Source: an uncultured Helicobacter sp.
GTDB taxonomy: Bacteria; Campylobacterota; Campylobacteria; Campylobacterales; Helicobacteraceae
Length of the DNA stretch: 64,000 nucleotides
Assembly (NCBI GenBank): GCA_944325775.1
Contig: CALVBL010000008.1
Span: forward strand, 5,429 to 69,428
Direction: 5' to 3'
Below the pieces are notes generated by a model. The model was not told the origin of the DNA. It made no database searches and saw nothing but the letters and a program-made list of their open reading frames with translations. Of this stretch, positions 32,080 through 40,842 are shown one piece after another. How positions within the stretch are numbered: the first letter of the stretch is position 1; each line of letters begins with the position of its first letter. A program made the position numbers and the translations under genes.

Positions 32080-33204
32080 CTACTTGTGTGATCTCCCAAA
32101 CGCCTTAGCAAGCTCTCTTTTGATATTCATACGCAATGCCCTTAAAGGATCGCTGCCTTTGAGTAAGATTCTATAATGGCGCTTTAAATGCGCACCATCG
32201 CCCCTGCGTGCAGCTTTTTGCGGACCTTGCGACACGATAGAATCCAAAAACGTCTCCAGCTTTTTCTCATAATACTCATAGGGATTAAAATCGCCCAAAA
32301 ACAAGGGCTGCAAGTACATCTCTCTATACGCCTTATCATCGTTATCGACACGCCGCACTTCCTGTACCAAATCCTGTAAGCTAGGGAAATTATGCGCGTT
32401 AATGAACGCTTTGGGGTTTATCGTGTATTCAAGCAGATTTGGCGAAATATGCGGAATACACATATCGATCTCATCGGTATTTTGCAGCTTGCTATGGTTT
32501 TTGTCCATTAAGGGGGGGGGATATGCACAGCGCAAACTCGTATCGCCCCAATATATCGGTATGCAGCCCGTAGCATACGCATCAAGGAGCTTCTCGGTCA
32601 GATACCCAGGATAGCTTGAGTTTTCAAAGCAGATGTGAAATTTATATTCCCGCAGCCACTTGCGTTTGCTAGTTTGAAAATCATCGTATCGATCCCCTAT
32701 TGCCCCACCGATGTTGTTATTCCACCGCCCACCAGAATCCACTCGCTTATACGCACTTAAGATCTCAAGAAACCTATCGCGCACCCTTGTGTGTTCTCCG
32801 CCGCCATTTGTCGCCATAAACGCACAAAACTTCCCTCGCTCTGCAGTCTTTGAGGATAAGGCGCGCGTGCTGGATTGTCTATGAAGCTCGCGCAAATGCT
32901 CTGAAGGTAAAAACCCAAAAGGCAAACGCAAATGCCTATCGCTAAAGTCCATATAGTCAAAGTCTATGCCATAATCTGCTATATTCCAATTTGTGCGGAG
33001 ATTTTCCCCGGTGAAAAATATCCGAATACAATCATATTGCAGGTGTTTGTTTCCAAAAGGACCATAGAGCAAAAAGTCTGGATTCTCACTATAGCGCACA
33101 TCATACTTACGCGATAGAATCTGCACGAAAATATCAGTATAGAAGTTCTCCTCCGTATCAGACAAATACCAATCCACGATACGCATACGCACCACAGGCT
33201 TCAT
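32080..33204 (-). CDS. GT10 alpha-1,3-fucosyltransferase with poly-C tract
   Basis: The 374-residue protein has the GT10 donor-binding segment YKFHICFENSSYPGYLTEKL (187-206), then DAYATGCIPIYWGD (208-221) and NPKAFINAHNF (263-273). It is related to the H. pylori FutA/FutB enzymes, which fucosylate O-antigen to make Lewis-type antigens from GDP-fucose. Between YWGD and the NPKAFIN motif there are about 32 extra residues (226-258), which in H. pylori FutA are absent as I recall. Here a C9 run (coding strand) encodes P229-P-P231. It is in frame, so the gene is ON. The C-terminal basic tail (KRHYRILLKG) fits membrane binding. Acceptor specificity is unknown. Confidence 0.88.
   Translation of the reverse strand: MKPVVRMRIVDWYLSDTEENFYTDIFVQILSRKYDVRYSENPDFLLYGPFGNKHLQYDCIRIFFTGENLRTNWNIADYGIDFDYMDFSDRHLRLPFGFLPSEHLRELHRQSSTRALSSKTAERGKFCAFMATNGGGEHTRVRDRFLEILSAYKRVDSGGRWNNNIGGAIGDRYDDFQTSKRKWLREYKFHICFENSSYPGYLTEKLLDAYATGCIPIYWGDTSLRCAYPPPLMDKNHSKLQNTDEIDMCIPHISPNLLEYTINPKAFINAHNFPSLQDLVQEVRRVDNDDKAYREMYLQPLFLGDFNPYEYYEKKLETFLDSIVSQGPQKAARRGDGAHLKRHYRILLKGSDPLRALRMNIKRELAKAFGRSHK
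32512..32520 (-). repeat. Poly-C tract C9 on the coding strand of the fucosyltransferase gene
   Basis: Nine G on the plus strand, preceded by TTAA and followed by ATATG; it encodes Pro-Pro-Pro in the fucosyltransferase. It is in frame. Confidence 0.9.
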
Positions 33205-33219
33205 GCTTTTCCTTTATAT

Positions 33220-33699
33220 CTATTTGTTTTCTCTTAGCACCTCTAGGACTAGATCCCGATTATGCAGATACGCACGCACCCGTACAGCTGGGATCTCTAG
33301 CAGTGCATACTGCCTAATCGCACTATCACGCCATAGATTCTCATCATGTAGCAACACCTCGTGGCTATAGAGACACTCTAGCACCTGCTCCTTTTCTCGC
33401 TTGAGTAGCGCGATGATAAAAAACGCCATATCATCGGTAATATCATAATCCCCCACATCAATCTGACATACAAAAGCGACCTCACTTGGCTTGTGCTGCA
33501 TCGCCCTAGAAACACGATATCGCTCTCCCACAGGGATAGAATCCCTAAGCTCCAGCTTGTAAGACACCAGTGCCTCCACCTGTATGCCCTCAAGCCTCTC
33601 ATCATACTCTAGCTCATCAAGACTCGATACAGCCCACAATCCCCCCACAAAAGCGCACAAACACGCACAAACCCTAAGGCTTTGACAATGCTTTGACAT
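33220..33699 (-). CDS. Exported hypothetical protein
   Basis: I do not recognise this 159-residue protein. An N-terminal signal-like stretch (SLRVCACLCAFVGGLWA) is followed by a charged, mostly polar region with repeated Glu/Arg residues, so it is probably periplasmic or surface-exposed. The frame is open to 33708 via TTG; I use the ATG at 33697-33699. It overlaps the small membrane protein gene by 26 bases and precedes the fucosyltransferase by 15 bases, suggesting cotranscription after the metal transporter genes. Confidence 0.68.
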   Translation of the reverse strand: MSKHCQSLRVCACLCAFVGGLWAVSSLDELEYDERLEGIQVEALVSYKLELRDSIPVGERYRVSRAMQHKPSEVAFVCQIDVGDYDITDDMAFFIIALLKREKEQVLECLYSHEVLLHDENLWRDSAIRQYALLEIPAVRVRAYLHNRDLVLEVLRENK

Positions 33700-33868
33700 A
33701 CTGCTCAAGTTCTATCACGCGGTGGCTGATCCCTGCACTTGCATCAATTTGTGTTACCATCATATACACGCATAGCACGCCAAGCACTAGGACCAAACAC
33801 ACGCAAAACAGGCTGATTTTCACCGCCCTCTTGGCAATCTTTAGTGAATCTTCCTCGCGTATTGACAT
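33674..33868 (-). CDS. Small single-pass membrane protein
   Basis: This 64-residue protein has one strong hydrophobic segment (ISLFCVCLVLVLGVLCVYMM, about 18-37), an N-terminal charged part and a polar C-terminus. The family is not recognised. It starts one base after the znuB stop codon, with AAGGAGG inside the end of znuB as ribosome binding site, and overlaps the next gene by 26 bases. So it is probably translated with the metal transporter, possibly as an accessory part. Confidence 0.68.
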   Translation of the reverse strand: MSIREEDSLKIAKRAVKISLFCVCLVLVLGVLCVYMMVTQIDASAGISHRVIELEQYVKALSKP

Positions 33869-33869
33869 C

Positions 33870-34694
33870 TTAAACCTCCTTTTGTAAGATTGACCTAACC
33901 CCCAAGCTTATGAGTATTCCCACACACATCAGTAGCACGATACACGCGCCCGGGCTGATATTAAGCCAATAAGCAAGAAAGAATCCAACCCACATAAATG
34001 CTAACGAGAGCGCAAATCCCACAACCATCATCGCTCTAAGCGATGCTACAAATAGTTGAGCGATATACGCAGGGATCGAGAGAATTGCCAACACGAGTAT
34101 GAGCCCTGCCACACTCATGCTCATTACCACGCCCACTGCTATAAATACAAATATCACACCACCAAGCCATACGCTACTCACGCCCTGCACACGACAAAAC
34201 GCCTCATCATACAAAAGCCCCAGAATCTGCCTATAATACACACCTACAAAACCCAGCAACACCACATCATACACCGCGATAGCCAGCGCCTCCTCATCAC
34301 TCACAGCGATGATAGAGCCAAAGAGATAGCTTGCTATATCACTATTATAACCCGGTGTAAGATCGATAAACACCACGCCCAGCGCCATACCAAACGCCCA
34401 AATCGCCCCCATATATGAATCTAGCCGATCACCAAAATGCCGATCCGCCCACGAGAGAAACAACGCCAGCACAATCGCAAATAGCATCGCACCCAAAGTC
34501 GGTGAGAATCCACAAAAAAGTGCTAATCCCACACCACCAAACGCACTATGCGCCACGCTCCCAGCGACAAAGACCTTTTTGTTCGCCACAGCGATAGAGC
34601 CTATCACGCCACTCACAACACTCACCAAAAATGACACTAAAAGTGCCATCCACACGAACTTCAAGCTCACAAGCTCGGACAGAGATTCTATCAT
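33870..34694 (-). CDS. znuB: Metal (zinc/manganese) ABC transporter permease
   Basis: The 274-residue protein has about eight to nine hydrophobic segments and the family segment VAHSAFGGVGLALF near residues 47-60. This is the ABC-3 type permease (ZnuB/MntB/TroB), which imports Zn2+ or Mn2+ across the inner membrane with ZnuA and ZnuC. Its start overlaps the ATP-binding gene by 4 bases (ATGA). The metal cannot be told from the permease alone. It is part of the operon znuA-znuC-znuB, followed by two small hypothetical genes. Confidence 0.9.
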   Translation of the reverse strand: MIESLSELVSLKFVWMALLVSFLVSVVSGVIGSIAVANKKVFVAGSVAHSAFGGVGLALFCGFSPTLGAMLFAIVLALFLSWADRHFGDRLDSYMGAIWAFGMALGVVFIDLTPGYNSDIASYLFGSIIAVSDEEALAIAVYDVVLLGFVGVYYRQILGLLYDEAFCRVQGVSSVWLGGVIFVFIAVGVVMSMSVAGLILVLAILSIPAYIAQLFVASLRAMMVVGFALSLAFMWVGFFLAYWLNISPGACIVLLMCVGILISLGVRSILQKEV

Positions 34695-35443
34695 CGCTCC
34701 TCTCCTGTATCTTTATGGCTTGGCATGCTTGGGAATGGAGTATTTGTAAGCTGATAAAACAGATCAATCTCGCAAAAATGCCCGCTAGATTCTATAAATT
34801 TCACATCTGGGACATCGTGAAGCACCGCAGTTTTGTTGATATACACGACCTTGTGTGCATAGCGCAAAATCGATGAAATATCATGGCTAATCACCATAAT
34901 ACTCATACGCGCACTTAGAGTCTTAAGAATCTCAAATATATCCTCTTGCCCCTTGACATCGACACTCGCGGTAGGCTCATCAAGGATCAATATATGCGGC
35001 TTAGCGCACAACGCCCTAGCGATGAACACCCTCTGACGCTCCCCACCGCTTAAATGTCCTATCTTGCGCTTAGCCAAATGCGCGATCCCTAGACTCTCCA
35101 TCACTTCCATGGCATAGGCTTTTTGCTCTCGTGTAGCCACAAAAAATCCTTTGTGCAAAAATCCCATCATCACGACTTCATACGCGCTGATGGGGAAATC
35201 AAGGTGCTCCATCGTGTTTTGAGCCACATAACCTATGCGCACATCTTTGGGCGTGTAAGCTATATTCCCGATGTGTGGGGTTAAAAGCCCCACTAAAAGC
35301 TTAGCAAAAGTGCTCTTGCCCCCGCCGTTTGGACCTATGATAGCCACAAACTCGTGCGGATTTAGCACGAGATTCACACCATCTAAGACACGCTCACGCC
35401 CATAGCAAAAGCATAGATTTGAGACTTGGAGCAGCGGAGTCAT
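34691..35443 (-). CDS. znuC: Metal ABC transporter ATP-binding protein
   Basis: The protein is an ABC ATPase with Walker A GPNGGGKST, signature LSGGERQR, Walker B ILILDEPTAS and the H-loop VISHD. It powers the ZnuB-type permease. The open frame runs to 35512 and would overlap znuA; that ATG has only weak GAG bases ahead. I prefer the ATG at 35441-35443, where MTPLLQVSNLCFCYG begins like other family members, giving about 250 residues. Neither start has a good ribosome site, so this is uncertain. Confidence 0.9.
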   Translation of the reverse strand: MTPLLQVSNLCFCYGRERVLDGVNLVLNPHEFVAIIGPNGGGKSTFAKLLVGLLTPHIGNIAYTPKDVRIGYVAQNTMEHLDFPISAYEVVMMGFLHKGFFVATREQKAYAMEVMESLGIAHLAKRKIGHLSGGERQRVFIARALCAKPHILILDEPTASVDVKGQEDIFEILKTLSARMSIMVISHDISSILRYAHKVVYINKTAVLHDVPDVKFIESSGHFCEIDLFYQLTNTPFPSMPSHKDTGEER

Positions 35444-35483
35444 AGGCGCGCTTTCACTAGGTGTGTTTTGTTGGACGTGTGGC

Positions 35484-36293
35484 TCATTCCTGCGTAGCGA
35501 TCGCCTTGGCATACTCTCTCATCGCCTCTGCCCAATCCTCCTGCAGCGAATCTAGCTCCACGATTTTGAGCCCTAGCTCTGTGCTAAGTGCCTGCACCTG
35601 CTTTTTAGAAAACTGCGGCTGGAGGAAAATCGTGCGAATCCGCTGTGCCTTAATCGTAGCGATCACTTCCTGCAAATGCGCGCTCTTGGCTTCTTTGCCT
35701 TCAGATTCTATGGCGATTTCTTCTAATCCATAATCACTGGCAAAATACCCCCACGCCGGGTGATACACCACAAACACCTTTTTAGCACTAGACTTAGCAA
35801 ACATCGCTTTGATTTCAGAATCTAGTGCGTCAATCTCCTTGAGAAGATCCTCGTAATTTTGCTTATAAAAATTCTTGTTTTTGAGATCGATACCCGCGAT
35901 GGCGTGGAATATCTCACGCGCCTGAATCTTCATTAGTGCTGGTGAGAGCCAAATATGCGGATCGTGTGCGACTTTGAATCCTGACTGCGTGAGGGCGCGT
36001 GGTACATCGACAAAGCGCAACTTAGGATTTACAGATTTGAATCTACGAAACCATTTTTTTTCAAAAGGCATACCCACGCCCACATAGATATGGGATTCTT
36101 TGACATCGCGCATTTGCAGTGGCAGAGGCTCATAGAGCTCTGGAGATTTGCCCTTAGGCACCATCACTTTGACATCGGCGTAGTCTTTTGCGATTTTTTG
36201 GACGAGATAGCTCTGTGGTAGCACACTCACCATCACCACGACCTTCGCCTGCGCAACAGCCAGCAATATTCCCAACACAAACAAATATCTCAA
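35484..36293 (-). CDS. znuA: Metal ABC transporter substrate-binding protein (ZnuA-like)
   Basis: The 269-residue protein has a signal peptide (MRYLFVLGILLAVAQA) and the cluster A-I binding-protein fold. HDPHIWLSP and YHPAWGYF carry two of the usual metal-binding histidines, and VELDSL an Asp region. The first His, normally in S-P-H-x-Y-E-P, reads S-P-E-L-Y-E-P here, so the site has Glu or uses another residue. No His-rich loop is visible. It delivers Zn2+ or Mn2+ to ZnuB/ZnuC in the inner membrane. It is first of the three metal transporter genes. Confidence 0.88.
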   Translation of the reverse strand: MRYLFVLGILLAVAQAKVVVMVSVLPQSYLVQKIAKDYADVKVMVPKGKSPELYEPLPLQMRDVKESHIYVGVGMPFEKKWFRRFKSVNPKLRFVDVPRALTQSGFKVAHDPHIWLSPALMKIQAREIFHAIAGIDLKNKNFYKQNYEDLLKEIDALDSEIKAMFAKSSAKKVFVVYHPAWGYFASDYGLEEIAIESEGKEAKSAHLQEVIATIKAQRIRTIFLQPQFSKKQVQALSTELGLKIVELDSLQEDWAEAMREYAKAIATQE

Positions 36294-36322
36294 ACAACAC
36301 TCCTTTTCAAAATATGATTAGA

Positions 36323-37666
36323 TTATAGTTTCTCTGGATTGATGATTTTTTGGTATAGCATCGTCATATCCGACATCGCACCTATACGCTCTAGCAGGGT
36401 TTTAGAATGCCTAAAGCTGCTATTATACTCCTCGCCGATATGCAAGGTAGTGATCACTACGCCACCGAGCATATTCTCATACCGCTTACCGCTAGTCACA
36501 CTCCACGCGCTATGAGCTACGATCGCTTTGCCCTGTGTATGCCCTAGATATATCATAATGTGCCCCTGCAGCCACAAAATCGTATAGAATGGCGTCGCAT
36601 TGGCGATGATATAGGCTTCTTTGTCTTTGGGTGACATTTTACTTAAATCTATGCTATTTTTTCCATAAAAAGCCTGTGTCTTGGAGTTACGCGGCAAAAA
36701 GATGCCATTATGCGCAAAAATATCGCGTACCAATGCCGAGCAGTCCCTCTCTTCATACAGACCACCCCAGCCATACGCCCTGCCCATAAGCTGTGTGAGA
36801 AAATCCGCCACCAAACTCTGATCAAACGCCGATGGAAATGGCAAAAAATCCTGACTTTTGACCTTGAGCGTGCTAATACGCGCATTGCCATTATCTTGAC
36901 GCAATACCACATAGATCTCATACATGTCTTGACTTTTGGTTTTAAGTGCGAAGATCTGCCCTAGCCGTGCCTCTGTGACGAAGTGCTTTTGTGAATCTAG
37001 TAGCGCGATATTGTCCCTATTTGGCGTAATGTAGGATTCCCAACTCATAATGCGCTTGGCATCTTCCTCACTCACAAACGCCACATCGCGCGCCTCCACC
37101 CAACCATAGACAAAGGCAGATTCTATGTGAGCAAAGCGGCGCGAGCTATCATAATGACTCACAAGCACGGGTGTTCCGCTAAAAATGAGTGAATTTTGCC
37201 ACCGATCAAAAGGATAGCCATCGCGCTTAGAAAACTTAGGTAGCACACTTGGCACTGCCCTTATATGTGTATTTCTCACGATGATGGCTTTTTTATTAGC
37301 ACTTGGATAGAGGTCAAGCTGCATAGAATCTAAGATCCTCTGCCCATCTTCTAGGCTGTAGGGCTTGAGATTCTCACCCCAGCCGCGTGATTTGAGCAAT
37401 GATTGACGTATCCAAAACACCTCATCGATATTAGGATTTGGCTTTGCCTGCAGCCACGGGGCAAAAAACTTCTGCAAATAGTCTTTTTGCAGTGCCTTAG
37501 AATCTATCTGGGGAAATTCTAAAAGATCTTGGGGAAGGTAGTAGTTTGCATTTTGGGGCAGTGTGCTAAGCTCTTTTGGCTCTAAGATAGTGATTTTTTT
37601 GCCCGAGCACGCCACGAGTATGAGCGCACACAGAGCGTATATACAGAGTTTGCCAAGTCCTCTCAT
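36323..37666 (-). CDS. SH3 domain lipoprotein with NlpC/P60 peptidase domain
   Basis: The 447-residue protein has a lipobox signal (LCALILVAC, Cys20). Residues about 120-290 include SH3b-type modules, typical of the NlpC/P60 stabilising domain. The C-terminal half has GRAYGWGGLYEERDCSALV with the catalytic Cys, then LQGHIMIYLG with the catalytic His, and a third polar residue (VAHSAW). Such cell-wall endopeptidases cut peptide crosslinks or stems and so affect cell shape or division. It is 29 bases upstream of znuA and 21 bases downstream of the ArsC-like gene. Confidence 0.87.
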   Translation of the reverse strand: MRGLGKLCIYALCALILVACSGKKITILEPKELSTLPQNANYYLPQDLLEFPQIDSKALQKDYLQKFFAPWLQAKPNPNIDEVFWIRQSLLKSRGWGENLKPYSLEDGQRILDSMQLDLYPSANKKAIIVRNTHIRAVPSVLPKFSKRDGYPFDRWQNSLIFSGTPVLVSHYDSSRRFAHIESAFVYGWVEARDVAFVSEEDAKRIMSWESYITPNRDNIALLDSQKHFVTEARLGQIFALKTKSQDMYEIYVVLRQDNGNARISTLKVKSQDFLPFPSAFDQSLVADFLTQLMGRAYGWGGLYEERDCSALVRDIFAHNGIFLPRNSKTQAFYGKNSIDLSKMSPKDKEAYIIANATPFYTILWLQGHIMIYLGHTQGKAIVAHSAWSVTSGKRYENMLGGVVITTLHIGEEYNSSFRHSKTLLERIGAMSDMTMLYQKIINPEKL

Positions 37667-37687
37667 CGCCTCTCCACAAGCACCAGA

Positions 37688-38041
37688 TTATACGAGAGCC
37701 TTTAGCGATGCCTCATCATAGCCCACCACGATCGTGGAGCTAGATTCTGTATCACTAGATTCAATGACGGGGCGCTTAATCAACGTAGGGTGCTCAAGCA
37801 TAGTCTCAAGCTTTTGTTTATCGTCTAGATTGCGATCCTTTAGTCCAAGCTTTTTGTATGTCGTGCCTTTGGTATTTAGCAGAATCTGCAATGAGGTTTT
37901 TTGCACCCATCGCGTTAGCTCTTCCCTGCTTGGCGGTGTTTTTTTAAAATCCACGAACTCATACGCCACACCCATAGATTCTAATAATGCGCGCGCCTTT
38001 TTCACGCTACCACAATTTGGTATGCCATAGACCTTTATCAC
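37688..38041 (-). CDS. ArsC/Spx-family protein (YffB-like)
   Basis: The 117-residue protein has the thioredoxin-like ArsC family N-terminus VYGIPNCGSVKKARALL with a single Cys10, plus TTYKKLGL and LIKRPVIE as later family segments. It resembles YffB-like glutathione-related reductases rather than true arsenate reductases, because no arsenic genes are near. Its redox role is inferred. It is 9 bases downstream of dedA and 21 bases upstream of the NlpC/P60 gene. Confidence 0.87.
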   Translation of the reverse strand: MIKVYGIPNCGSVKKARALLESMGVAYEFVDFKKTPPSREELTRWVQKTSLQILLNTKGTTYKKLGLKDRNLDDKQKLETMLEHPTLIKRPVIESSDTESSSTIVVGYDEASLKALV

Positions 38042-38050
38042 GCTTAACCC

Positions 38051-38731
38051 CTAGTCTTTTTTAGATTTTTTAAACTTCCAATACAGCACATACACCACAC
38101 TGATAACAACCACAAATGCCAAACAAGCATAGCCCACCATCTTGACCCTTTGCTTGATCTCTAGCTCTTGTAGGCTTAGCTCATCGTGCGTGGTAAAAAT
38201 ATGCACGATATGCTCAACCCCAAAATCCAATCCAAATGTCGCGCCAATCCCATAACCAATGACCACAAGGATAATCACCCAAATCCCCGCACCAAGCGAA
38301 GTGTAGAAGCAAAATTTCGCGAGATTCATACGCGCGAGCCCCGCAGGCAGCGAGATATACTGACGCACACCCATGATGAGTCGCCCCACAAATGTGCTAA
38401 TCTCACCATGTCTAGTGAAATAACTCTCCATTTTTTGCATACTAGATTCACTAAAGAAAAAATACTTACCAAAGCGGATGAGAAACTCACGTCCAAACTT
38501 AAGTGCGAGCCAGTAGTTTAGCAATGCCCCAGCCAGCGATCCAGCCACACCTGCGATCACGGCTATGATAGCATTCATATCGCCTCTATATACCAAATAC
38601 CCAGCTGGTATCATCACCACTTCCGAGGGGAAAGGAATGAAGCTAGATTCTATAAACATCATCACAAAAATCCCCAAATACCCCATATCACCGACAAAAT
38701 TTACAATACCTTCAATAATCTGTCCAAACAT
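38051..38731 (-). CDS. DedA family membrane protein
   Basis: The 226-residue protein has several membrane helices and the DedA signature ESSFIPFPSEVVMIPAGYL, and FVGRLIMGVRQYISLPAGL near 138-156. DedA proteins are inner membrane lipid flippases or undecaprenyl phosphate transporters and affect membrane homeostasis. The open frame starts at 38743, but AGGA five bases before the ATG at 38731 supports the shorter form. It is divergent from the carbonic anhydrase gene. Confidence 0.88.
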   Translation of the reverse strand: MFGQIIEGIVNFVGDMGYLGIFVMMFIESSFIPFPSEVVMIPAGYLVYRGDMNAIIAVIAGVAGSLAGALLNYWLALKFGREFLIRFGKYFFFSESSMQKMESYFTRHGEISTFVGRLIMGVRQYISLPAGLARMNLAKFCFYTSLGAGIWVIILVVIGYGIGATFGLDFGVEHIVHIFTTHDELSLQELEIKQRVKMVGYACLAFVVVISVVYVLYWKFKKSKKD

Positions 38732-38812
38732 CGTATTCCTCATTCAAAATAAGCTAGACACGCAAGCTGTCGCTTAGCGAAAAATTAAAGGCAATATTAT
38801 ACTTGCTTTTGT

Positions 38813-38818
38813 TATAAT
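38813..38818 (+). promoter_or_regulatory. Probable -10 box of the carbonic anhydrase operon
   Basis: TATAAT in TTTTGTTATAATCC lies 37 bases before the carbonic anhydrase ATG, in the gap with divergent dedA. Confidence 0.6.
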
Positions 38819-38854
38819 CCTTTCTTTAAACCTAAGCAAAATCCTAAGGAAAAT

Positions 38855-39499
38855 ATGAAAGAATTATTTGAAGGGGCACTGAAGTTCCAAGAAGAAGATT
38901 ATGTCGCACACCAAGAGCTTTATGAAAGCCTCAAAAAAACACAAAACCCACACACACTTTTTATCAGTTGCGCAGATTCACGCGTAGTGCCAAACCTCAT
39001 CACCAATTCCGATCCGGGCGATTTGTTTGTCGTGCGCAACATAGGCAATATCATTCCACCCTACACAGAATCTAACGCTATGCGCAAGGGCTATCTCGCC
39101 ACCACCGCCGCTATCGAATACGCCATCACCATTCTTGATGTCCAAAACATCATCGTGTGTGGGCATAGCAATTGTGGTGCTTGCACCGCGATCTATGAGC
39201 CGCCAGAGAAGCTAGAAAAGGCCCCCTATGTGCAAAAATGGATCGAACTCCTAGAGCCTGTCAAACAAAAAGTCCTCGCCCTCAAACCCAGCTCCAAATC
39301 CAAGCGTATGTGGCTCACCGAACAGGTCAATGTCGAACAGCAGCTTGAAAATCTGATGACTTATCCTTTCGTCGAGGAGCGCTTTGATCGCGGCGAACTC
39401 AATATCTATGGTTGGTATTACATCATAGAGAGTGGAGAGATCCTCAACTACAATATGATTAAGCGCGAATTCAAACCCATCACACAAAAGGAGAAATAA
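38855..39499 (+). CDS. Beta-class carbonic anhydrase
   Basis: The 214-residue protein has the zinc ligands C39, H104 and C107, and the C39-x-D41-x-R43 dyad, all typical of beta-carbonic anhydrases. CO2/bicarbonate conversion supports capnophilic growth and acid adaptation. It starts a run carbonic anhydrase, kdsA, ribH, nusB, pyrF that matches the first five H. pylori loci in reverse. The stop codon overlaps the kdsA ATG by one base. Confidence 0.94.
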   Translation: MKELFEGALKFQEEDYVAHQELYESLKKTQNPHTLFISCADSRVVPNLITNSDPGDLFVVRNIGNIIPPYTESNAMRKGYLATTAAIEYAITILDVQNIIVCGHSNCGACTAIYEPPEKLEKAPYVQKWIELLEPVKQKVLALKPSSKSKRMWLTEQVNVEQQLENLMTYPFVEERFDRGELNIYGWYYIIESGEILNYNMIKREFKPITQKEK

Positions 39500-40353
39500 T
39501 GGCAGCACAACAAGAAACAACGCAAGAAAAAATGATCCTTATGAGCGGACCCTGCGTGATTGAGAGCTACGAAAACCTAAGTCAAACCGCCCAAGCCCTA
39601 GCACCCATCGCCACAAATCCCAAGATCGATTTTTATTTCAAAGCCAGCTTTGATAAAGCAAACCGCACGAGCTTAGATTCATACCGAGGACCGGGGCTCA
39701 ATGAGGGATTAGCCCTCCTTGCGCGGATCAAAAAGGAGTTTGGCTACAAGATCATCACCGATATCCACGAGAGCCACCAAGCCGAGGCGATCGCAGAAGT
39801 GGTAGATGTGATCCAAATCCCAGCATTTTTGTGCCGTCAGACCGATCTCATCGTCGCGGTGGCTAAAACCTCAAAGATCGTCAATGTCAAAAAGGGGCAG
39901 TTTATGAATCCTGCAGATATGAAACACACGGTGCTCAAAGCCATTAAGACGCGCGGGGGCGATGCAGCTACATATGAGCAGAGCAAACATTATGGAATCT
40001 GGCTCACTGAACGGGGCAATAGTTTTGGCTATGGCAATCTCGTGGTAGATATGCGCTCGCTAGTGATTATGCGTCAATTCGCGCCTGTGATCTTTGATGC
40101 AACTCATAGTGTGCAAATGCCCGGCGGACTTGATGGTAAAAGTGGGGGGGATCGGCGATTTGTCCCATATCTCGCGCGTGCGGCAGCAAGCGTTGGGGTT
40201 GATGGGTTTTTTGCAGAGACACACCTCAGCCCAGAATCTGCCCTAAGCGATGGGGCAAATATGGTGCCCACACGCGAAATGTCTGGGCTCATAGAGGATT
40301 TGCTATGTATCAGGGAGCTGCTGCCTAGCCTGCAACCCCTTGTATTATCTTAA
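39499..40353 (+). CDS. kdsA: 2-dehydro-3-deoxyphosphooctonate aldolase (KDO-8-phosphate synthase)
   Basis: KdsA condenses phosphoenolpyruvate and arabinose 5-phosphate to KDO-8-phosphate for lipid A-core. The 284-residue protein has GPCVIES, FKASFDKANRTS, TDIHE, IPAFLCRQTDL, VKKGQFMNP, ERGNSFGYGNLVVDMR and FDATHSVQMPGG, covering the family. One G7 run (40144-40150) occurs in the conserved S-G-G segment, but the gene is essential and the run is coding, so I do not treat it as a switch. Confidence 0.96.
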   Translation: MAAQQETTQEKMILMSGPCVIESYENLSQTAQALAPIATNPKIDFYFKASFDKANRTSLDSYRGPGLNEGLALLARIKKEFGYKIITDIHESHQAEAIAEVVDVIQIPAFLCRQTDLIVAVAKTSKIVNVKKGQFMNPADMKHTVLKAIKTRGGDAATYEQSKHYGIWLTERGNSFGYGNLVVDMRSLVIMRQFAPVIFDATHSVQMPGGLDGKSGGDRRFVPYLARAAASVGVDGFFAETHLSPESALSDGANMVPTREMSGLIEDLLCIRELLPSLQPLVLS

Positions 40354-40370
40354 GATTGAAGGAGAGAAAT

Positions 40371-40841
40371 ATGAATACCATAGAAGGCGCGCTCAAATTG
40401 CGCGGAGATGAAAAAATAGCGATCATCAGCTCACGATTTAATCACATCATAACCGATAGGCTTGTGGAGGGTGCGCGGGATTGTTTCTTACGCCATGGGG
40501 GCAATGAAGACTTGCTGGATTTGGTGCTTGTGCCCGGCGCATACGAAATACCTTTCGTCCTCCAAAAACTCCTCACTCAAGGGGATTATGACGGAATCTG
40601 CTGTCTTGGTGCGATCATCAGGGGCGACACACCGCATTTTGACTATGTCGCTGCGGAAGCTACCAAGGGCATTGCAAACATCACGCTCAAATACGGTGCA
40701 GCGGTAACCTTCGGGGTGCTTACTACAGATTCACTAGAGCAGGCGATACAGCGCGCTGGGAGCAAGGCAGGCAATAAAGGCTTTGAATCTATGAGCGGAC
40801 TTATTGAGCTTATCAATCTCTATCAGAATCTAGGAGTGTGA
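40371..40841 (+). CDS. ribH: 6,7-Dimethyl-8-ribityllumazine synthase
   Basis: The 156-residue protein makes lumazine in riboflavin synthesis. SSRFNHIITDRLVEGA (ribose-binding Phe/Asn), PGAYEIPF and CLGAIIRGDTPHFDYVA are conserved, with the catalytic His in TPHFDY. It starts at the ATG at 40371, preceded by GAAGGAGAG. The gap from kdsA is 17 bases and the gene ends one base before the nusB ATG. Confidence 0.95.
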   Translation: MNTIEGALKLRGDEKIAIISSRFNHIITDRLVEGARDCFLRHGGNEDLLDLVLVPGAYEIPFVLQKLLTQGDYDGICCLGAIIRGDTPHFDYVAAEATKGIANITLKYGAAVTFGVLTTDSLEQAIQRAGSKAGNKGFESMSGLIELINLYQNLGV

Positions 40842-40842
40842 T

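Noticed and set aside
40144..40150. G7 run in kdsA
   Set aside because: It lies in a conserved codon pair of an essential gene and is shorter than typical phase-variation tracts.
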